The notes under the pieces were generated by a model. That model was not told the origin of the DNA and did not search any database. It worked only from the letters and a program-made list of their open reading frames with translations. Positions 59,768-64,000 of a stretch of 64,000 nt of DNA are shown piece by piece; the stretch's first letter is position 1; each line of letters begins with the position of its first letter. The translations under genes and the position numbers were made by a program. Source of the stretch: Agromyces mediolanus (GTDB lineage: Bacteria > Actinomycetota > Actinomycetes > Actinomycetales > Microbacteriaceae); contig NZ_JAMBNX010000013.1 in the NCBI RefSeq assembly GCF_023715325.1, positions 1-64,000 of the forward strand, given 5' to 3'.

Positions 59768-61395
59768 CCGCGCACGCCGCCGCACCCGCCCGCGCCGAGG
59801 AGCGCCGCTCCTGGGCGCCGATGATCGGCCTGTTCCTCGCGCAGGTGCTGATGTCGTTCAACGTCGCCGCCCTGCCGATCTCCCTCGGCGGCATGGTCGA
59901 GGACTTCGGTGTGCCGCCGACCGTCGCGAGCACCACGATCGTCGTCTACGGGCTCGCCGTCGCCGCGCTCGTCATGACCGGGGCGAAGCTCGGCCAGCGG
60001 ATCGGCTGGGTGCTGATCTTCCGCTGCGTCGTCGTCGTGTTCGGCGTGTCCTCGGTGCTGATGATCCTCTCGCCGACGATCGGCTGGGCGATCGCGGGGC
60101 AGGTGCTGGCCGGGGCATCCGCCGCCATCATCGTGCCGTCGCTCGTCGCGCTGATCGCGGAGAACTACCGCGGTGCGCAGCAGGCGACCGCGGTCGGCTC
60201 GCTCGGTTCGGCGCGGGCGTTCTCGGGCATCAGCGCGTTCCTCATCGGTGGGACGCTCGGCACCCTCGTCGGTTGGCGGCCGGTCTTCATGATCACCCTC
60301 GGCCTCGCCGTCGCGGTCTTCGCGCTGAGCTTCGGGCTGCGCTCCGACAAGGGGGATGCCTCGGTGCGGATCGACCTCGTCGCGTCCGCACTCATCGGCG
60401 GGGCGATCGTGCTGCTCACCCTCGGCTTCAACAACCTGAACGCGTGGGGCATCGTGCTCGCCGAACCGGGTGCGCCGTTCGACGTGCTCGGCATCTCGCC
60501 CGCGCCGGTGTTCGTGCTCGCCGGGCTCGTGCTCGGACAGGCGTTCTTCCTCTGGACGCGACGCCGGATGCGGCTCGGCCGGGTGCCGCTCGTCGACCTC
60601 TCGGTGCTCGGCAGCTCGCGCGAGCGCGCCGCCGTCTACGCGATGTTCATCATCGTCGCGATGGAGGCGGCGGTGAACTTCACGGTGCCGACGTACATCC
60701 AGGTGGTGCAGGGGCGCACGCCGTTCGACACTTCGCTCGCGATGATGCCGTTCAACCTGACGGTGTTCGTCACGGCGACCCTGATCGTGCGGTTCTACCG
60801 GCGCTACAGCCCGCGGGTCATCGGGTTGTTCTCGTTCGGGCTGACGACCGTCGCGCTCGTGTGGCTCGCCTTCGTGGTGACGAACAACTGGGAGACGCTG
60901 CCGACGATCCTCGGCCTCATCGTCTTCGGCATCGGCCAGGGGGCGCTCGTCACGCTGGTGTTCAATGTGCTCGTGACGGCGGCGCCGAAGGAGCTGGCGG
61001 GCGACGTCGGCTCGATCCGCGGCACGACGCAGAACCTCGCCTCCGCCGTCGGCACCGCGGTGATGGGTGCGCTGCTCGTCACGATGCTGAGCCTGAACTT
61101 CACGCAGGCGGTGACGGAGCATCCGGAGCTGCCGGACGAGCTCGTCGCCCAGGTCGACCTCGATCAGGTGAACTTCATCAGCAATGACGAGCTGCGCGAG
61201 AAGTTCGCCGAGACCGACGCGAGCGCGGAGCAGATCGACGCCGCCGTCGCCATCAACGAGGAGGAGCGGCTGCGCACCCTGCGGATGGGCTTCCTCGTGC
61301 TCGCGGGCCTGAGCCTCGCCGCGGCACTGCCGGCCTCGCGGCTGCCGAGGTACAAGCCGGAGGAGATCCCCGACCCCTCGCCCGCGGGCGAGTAG
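59764..61395 (+). CDS. MFS transporter coupled to glutaminase
   Basis: 543 residues, about fourteen predicted helices (DHA2-like topology). It lacks a classical motif A arginine cluster but has GAKLGQRIGWVLIF in that place. An extracytoplasmic acidic loop lies near residue 460 (EHPELPDELVAQVDLDQ). The translational overlap with glutaminase suggests transport of glutamine, glutamate or a related amide; drug efflux is the default alternative. Confidence 0.85.
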   Translation: MTAHAAAPARAEERRSWAPMIGLFLAQVLMSFNVAALPISLGGMVEDFGVPPTVASTTIVVYGLAVAALVMTGAKLGQRIGWVLIFRCVVVVFGVSSVLMILSPTIGWAIAGQVLAGASAAIIVPSLVALIAENYRGAQQATAVGSLGSARAFSGISAFLIGGTLGTLVGWRPVFMITLGLAVAVFALSFGLRSDKGDASVRIDLVASALIGGAIVLLTLGFNNLNAWGIVLAEPGAPFDVLGISPAPVFVLAGLVLGQAFFLWTRRRMRLGRVPLVDLSVLGSSRERAAVYAMFIIVAMEAAVNFTVPTYIQVVQGRTPFDTSLAMMPFNLTVFVTATLIVRFYRRYSPRVIGLFSFGLTTVALVWLAFVVTNNWETLPTILGLIVFGIGQGALVTLVFNVLVTAAPKELAGDVGSIRGTTQNLASAVGTAVMGALLVTMLSLNFTQAVTEHPELPDELVAQVDLDQVNFISNDELREKFAETDASAEQIDAAVAINEEERLRTLRMGFLVLAGLSLAAALPASRLPRYKPEEIPDPSPAGE

Positions 61396-61416
61396 CGGGG
61401 GCTCTGAACCGCCACG

Positions 61417-61974
61417 TCAGTGCTGGTGCAGCTCGCCGTGCGGGACGGCGAGCTCGCCCGGCTCGGTCCCGGCGAGGGCCGGGGTCGCGAGGGCGGCGAC
61501 GAGCGCGGCGCCCGCGACGAGTCCGAGGGTGGCTGCCACGGGATGCCGCGTCCGGGTGGCCGCGGGTGCGGCCGGGGATGCGGATGCCGGCGCGGCATCC
61601 CGGGTCTGATCGGGCCCCTGACCCGGAGCGCGTGGGCCGCGGAGCCGCGCCGCCGCCCCGATCGCGACGACGAGCGCGAAGCCCGCCGCCGCGATCGTCG
61701 GCAGCCCGGCGAGTCCGAGCCCCGGCGCCGCGCCCGCCCCCACGACGAGCGCGAGTCCGACGACGAGCGTCAGGCCGACGGCGAGCGTCGTGCGCGGCAG
61801 CACCGCGCGACCCGCTCGGAGCGCGGCGACCGCCCAGACGAGCGCCGCGATCCCGGCCGCCGCGAGCACCCCCACGGCGACCGGGCCCGTCGCCCCCGCG
61901 GCGAGCGCCGCGAGCACGAGCCCGGCCCCGAGCGCGGCGAGCGCCGGCCAGCTGCGGAGCGCGGCGGTGAGCAC
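61417..61974 (-). CDS. Hypothetical integral membrane protein
   Basis: 185 residues with about five hydrophobic segments (ALAALGAGLVLAALAAG; TLAVGLTLVVGLALVVG; TLGLVAGAALVAALATP) and an Ala/Pro-rich loop. The C-terminus ends HGELHQH, a possible metal-binding tail. GTG start at 61974, 7 bp after the DUF4383 stop, so the two are co-transcribed. Family not recognised. Confidence 0.65.
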   Translation of the reverse strand: MLTAALRSWPALAALGAGLVLAALAAGATGPVAVGVLAAAGIAALVWAVAALRAGRAVLPRTTLAVGLTLVVGLALVVGAGAAPGLGLAGLPTIAAAGFALVVAIGAAARLRGPRAPGQGPDQTRDAAPASASPAAPAATRTRHPVAATLGLVAGAALVAALATPALAGTEPGELAVPHGELHQH

Positions 61975-61981
61975 GTCGACC

Positions 61982-62389
61982 TCAGGCCGTCGCCAGCCGG
62001 CCGCTGCGCTCGGCCCCGAGGCCGACGCCGAGCAGCACGAGCGCGCTCGCGAGGTGCAGGAAGTGGTCCGGCGTGTTCAGCGCGAGGATGTTCGCCGCGG
62101 TGCCCGCGAGGAAGAATCCGACGATGCCGAGCAGCAGGTAGGCGGCGCCGACGATCGTGTTCACCGTCTTCGCGGCGCGCGCACTCATGAGGCCGGCGAC
62201 GAGCAGCGCCGCACCGATCAGGAGGTGCGCGATGTTGTGCAGCGGGTTCACCGCGAAGATGCCGAGCAGCAGCCCGCCCTCGGTCGCGACGAACGAGACG
62301 CCGCCGGTGACGGCGAAGCCCAGCAGTCCGACGAGCACGTAGACCGCGCCGAACACCGTGGCGACGATGCGGTTCGGTGAGTTTCGCAT
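61982..62389 (-). CDS. DUF4383 membrane protein
   Basis: 135 residues, four helices. NRIVATVFGAVYVLVGLLGF and NPLHNIAHLLIGAALL followed by TPDHFLHLASALVLL are the DUF4383 pattern with conserved His residues. Function unknown. The ATG at 62389 follows AAGGAGGAACC. Operon with the downstream membrane protein. Confidence 0.85.
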   Translation of the reverse strand: MRNSPNRIVATVFGAVYVLVGLLGFAVTGGVSFVATEGGLLLGIFAVNPLHNIAHLLIGAALLVAGLMSARAAKTVNTIVGAAYLLLGIVGFFLAGTAANILALNTPDHFLHLASALVLLGVGLGAERSGRLATA

Positions 62390-62508
62390 GGTTCCTCCTT
62401 GATCCCGGGCCCGTGCGGGCCGTCATGGGGGATTCGGAACCCTCGCGGTACCGGATTGGAGGAGATGCGGATGCCTCGGCGCGCGACGTGGCCCGGGCGC
62501 CGCGCCGC

Positions 62509-63237
62509 TCAGCCGGGGAGCGCCTCGGCGCCGGGCTGCGGCGCCGCGATGACCTCGGCGATCTGGCCGAGGTGCGCCGCCATCGCCTCGTGCGCGGCGG
62601 CGGGGTCGCCCGAGCGGATGGCGTCGGCGATGCGGCGGTGCGCGCGGTGCGAGCGGAGCATCCGCTCGAGGCTCTGCAGCGTCTCGTCGCGCGAGGGCGC
62701 GGTCCACTCGTTCACGACGTCGATGAGTTCGACGAGCATCGCGTTCTGCGCGAGTGTCGCGACCGTGGTGTGGAACTCGAGGTCGAGCGCGACGAGGCGG
62801 GGGGCGGAGGGCTCGGGCCGGCCGAGCTCCTCCTCCGCGGCGGCGAGCACCCGGTCGAGCGCGGCGAGCCCCGAGACATCCGCCCGGAGCGCGGCTCGCT
62901 CGGCGAGCGGCGGCTCGACGACGGCCCGGAGGTCCATCACCTCGGCGAGCAGCCGCTCGCTCGGCGGCAGCACGCCCCGCAATGAGTCCGCGAGCTTCGG
63001 CCGGGCGACGGCCTCGACCACGCTGCCGCGGCCGGGGCGACGGCTGACGAGCCCGCGCATCTCGAGGGCGGAGAGCGCCTCGCGCACGGTGCTGCGGGCG
63101 ACGCCGCCGAGCTCGGCGAGCTCGCGCTCGCTCGGCAGCTTGTCGCCCGGCTTCAGCTCGCCCGACTCGATGAGCTCGAGCAGCCGGTTCGCCAGTTTCT
63201 CCGGCGCTCCGGCGTCGCGCGAGACTTTGAGATCCAC
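62509..63237 (-). CDS. FadR-type GntR-family regulator (FCD domain)
   Basis: 242 residues. Winged HTH: KLPSERELAELGGVARSTVREALSALEMRGLV region, residues about 32-65. All-helical FCD effector domain with metal-ligand pattern DLEFHTTVA, RSHRAHRRI, AHEAMAAHL. Such regulators sense carboxylates or amino acids. The GTG at 63237 follows AGGAGGCCGAG. The gene lies downstream of ridA, 32 bp away, so it is probably co-transcribed with it; the operators are at 63855 and 63895. Confidence 0.92.
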   Translation of the reverse strand: MDLKVSRDAGAPEKLANRLLELIESGELKPGDKLPSERELAELGGVARSTVREALSALEMRGLVSRRPGRGSVVEAVARPKLADSLRGVLPPSERLLAEVMDLRAVVEPPLAERAALRADVSGLAALDRVLAAAEEELGRPEPSAPRLVALDLEFHTTVATLAQNAMLVELIDVVNEWTAPSRDETLQSLERMLRSHRAHRRIADAIRSGDPAAAHEAMAAHLGQIAEVIAAPQPGAEALPG

Positions 63238-63269
63238 CTCGGCCTCCTGTCGCGCGCCCCACCCGAGTG

Positions 63270-63794
63270 CTATGACTTTATCTCCACGGTGACCCAGTTC
63301 TCGAAGGAGGAGCCGCCGGCGAGGCTGGTGACCCCGATCGTCGCGCGCCCGCCGAGCCCGGCGGCGGGGCCGAAGACCTCGGCGAAGAGATCGCTGTACC
63401 CCGAGGAGACGCGGTGCACGTCGGTGAACTCCGGGGTCGACACGACGAAGCAGAGCGCGCGCACGACGGCTTCGACGCGGTCGAGGGAGCCGAGGGCGAG
63501 GCGGATGCCGCCGAGGCAGTTGAGCGCGGTGAGGCGCGCGGCCTCGTAGCCCTCTTCGACGGTGAGCGTGTCGCCGAGGCGGCCCGGGTAGCGCACGGTG
63601 CCGTCGGGCTGGTCGGGGGTGTGGCCGCTCAGGAAGAGGATGTTCCCCGAGATGTGGTGCGGCTTCATCGAGCCGTAGACGTCGGCGCCGTAGTACCCCT
63701 GCGTGGCGAAGTCGGGGATCTCGAGCCCGAGCCGCGCCACGCGCTGCTCCGGGGTCTCGGCTGCGGCGGCGGCCTGGTCCTGCGTGTCCGTCAT
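63270..63794 (-). CDS. RidA-family protein
   Basis: 174 residues; the RidA/YjgF fold with ISGNILFLSGHTPD, ALNCLGGIRLALGSLDRV and FVVSTPEFTDVHRVS. The longer N-terminus and missing canonical Arg/Glu arrangement place it outside the RidA core group, so enamine deamination is not certain. The ATG at 63794 follows AGGAGGTCAC. It may detoxify or process an intermediate of the pathway of the divergent gene. Confidence 0.85.
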   Translation of the reverse strand: MTDTQDQAAAAAETPEQRVARLGLEIPDFATQGYYGADVYGSMKPHHISGNILFLSGHTPDQPDGTVRYPGRLGDTLTVEEGYEAARLTALNCLGGIRLALGSLDRVEAVVRALCFVVSTPEFTDVHRVSSGYSDLFAEVFGPAAGLGGRATIGVTSLAGGSSFENWVTVEIKS

Positions 63795-63854
63795 GTGACC
63801 TCCTTGTCCGGTTTCAGCACCGGTTTCACGGCGCTGCGCGGATCAGTATTGCAC

Positions 63855-63912
63855 TGGTCCGACCATCAGACCATACTAGTTCCGATCCCCCAACTGGTCT
63901 GACCATCAGACC
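63855..63912. promoter_or_regulatory. Two GntR (FadR-type) operators between ridA and the divergent gene
   Basis: TGGTCCGACCA (63855-63865) and TGGTCTGACCA (63895-63905) are FadR-type palindromes TNGTCNNACNA. Each is followed by TCAGACC, a further half-site, so the pair looks like a 40-bp-spaced duplicate. The adjacent GntR gene is the obvious binder. The spacing suggests coordinated control of ridA-gntR and the plus-strand gene. Confidence 0.75.
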
Positions 63913-63932
63913 CCGACGTCCGGAGGAGCTCG

Positions 63933-64000
63933 ATGACGACTCAACTCCCTGCTCTCGCCCCGCTCGAAGTTCAGCACCACGACGACCCCAAGGTCGTCAA
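63933..64000 (+). CDS. Start of a divergent gene (partial)
   Basis: ATG at 63933 behind CGGAGGAGCTCG. The first 22 codons begin MTTQLPALAPLEV and continue past the end of the window. Too short to identify. The GntR operators upstream make it the probable main target of the regulator at 62509. Confidence 0.7.
   Translation, partial: MTTQLPALAPLEVQHHDDPKVV

Overview
The window is very GC-rich chromosomal DNA of an actinobacterium, most likely of the family Microbacteriaceae. The evidence is GC-dominated third codon positions, frequent GTG starts, stop-start (ATGA/GTGA) overlaps inside operons, and the gene families present: a Mrp antiporter with a fused A+B subunit, DUF5979 wall proteins with an LAxTG-like sorting signal, CGNR zinc fingers, and MsmX-type sugar transporters with no ATPase of their own. 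I do not assign a genus. No rRNA, tRNA, CRISPR array, insertion sequence or prophage gene was seen.

Layout. 0.1-7.7 kb: an AAA ATPase diverges from a complete six-gene Mrp Na+/H+ antiporter operon (mrpA(B)CDEFG). 8.2-14.7 kb: a sugar ABC transporter (binding protein and two permeases) and its LacI regulator diverge from two ADP-ribosylglycohydrolase-family genes, with LacI-type operator sequences in between. 15.1-22.8 kb: the core phenylacetate pathway (paaABCDE and paaG on the minus strand; thioesterase paaI, ligase paaK and a TetR regulator on the plus strand). 22.8-29.2 kb: accessory small, secreted and surface proteins, including a sortase-anchored repeat protein of about 1040 residues. 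29.2-35.7 kb: the second half of phenylacetate catabolism (thiolase, paaF, paaH, paaZ) and an MHS-family transporter. Three similar TetR-type palindromes tie the two halves into one probable regulon. 35.9-42.5 kb: a RecQ-like helicase, a DEAD-box RNA helicase with a long basic/acidic repeat arm, an acetyltransferase and a membrane-anchored esterase. 42.6-57.2 kb: an oligopeptide/opine-type ABC transporter with two substrate-binding proteins (one interrupted by a TGA codon) diverges from a six-gene operon: pyroglutamyl-peptidase-like, amidohydrolase, allantoinase/dihydropyrimidinase-like, M29 metallopeptidase-like, ureidoglycine-aminohydrolase-like cupin, and a second amidohydrolase with altered metal ligands. 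A LacI gene follows. 57.5-64 kb: a HEXXH protein, a glutaminase-MFS pair, two small membrane proteins, a FadR-type GntR regulator with a RidA protein, and the first 22 codons of a divergent gene flanked by GntR-type operators.

The least familiar gene set is 42.6-57.2 kb. It looks like a dedicated uptake-and-hydrolysis route for an amide-rich, possibly cyclic nitrogen compound, under LacI control. The second is 8.2-14.7 kb, where ADP-ribosylglycohydrolase-like enzymes are placed opposite a carbohydrate transporter and apparently share its regulator.

The window is also rich in short repeats. There are three palindromic families: one immediately 3' of minus-strand stop codons, and two that fill convergent intergenic gaps. 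Members of the third are also translated in frame inside a DEAD-box helicase, PaaB and PaaC. There are also a 7-bp tandem array and a 19-bp tandem array.
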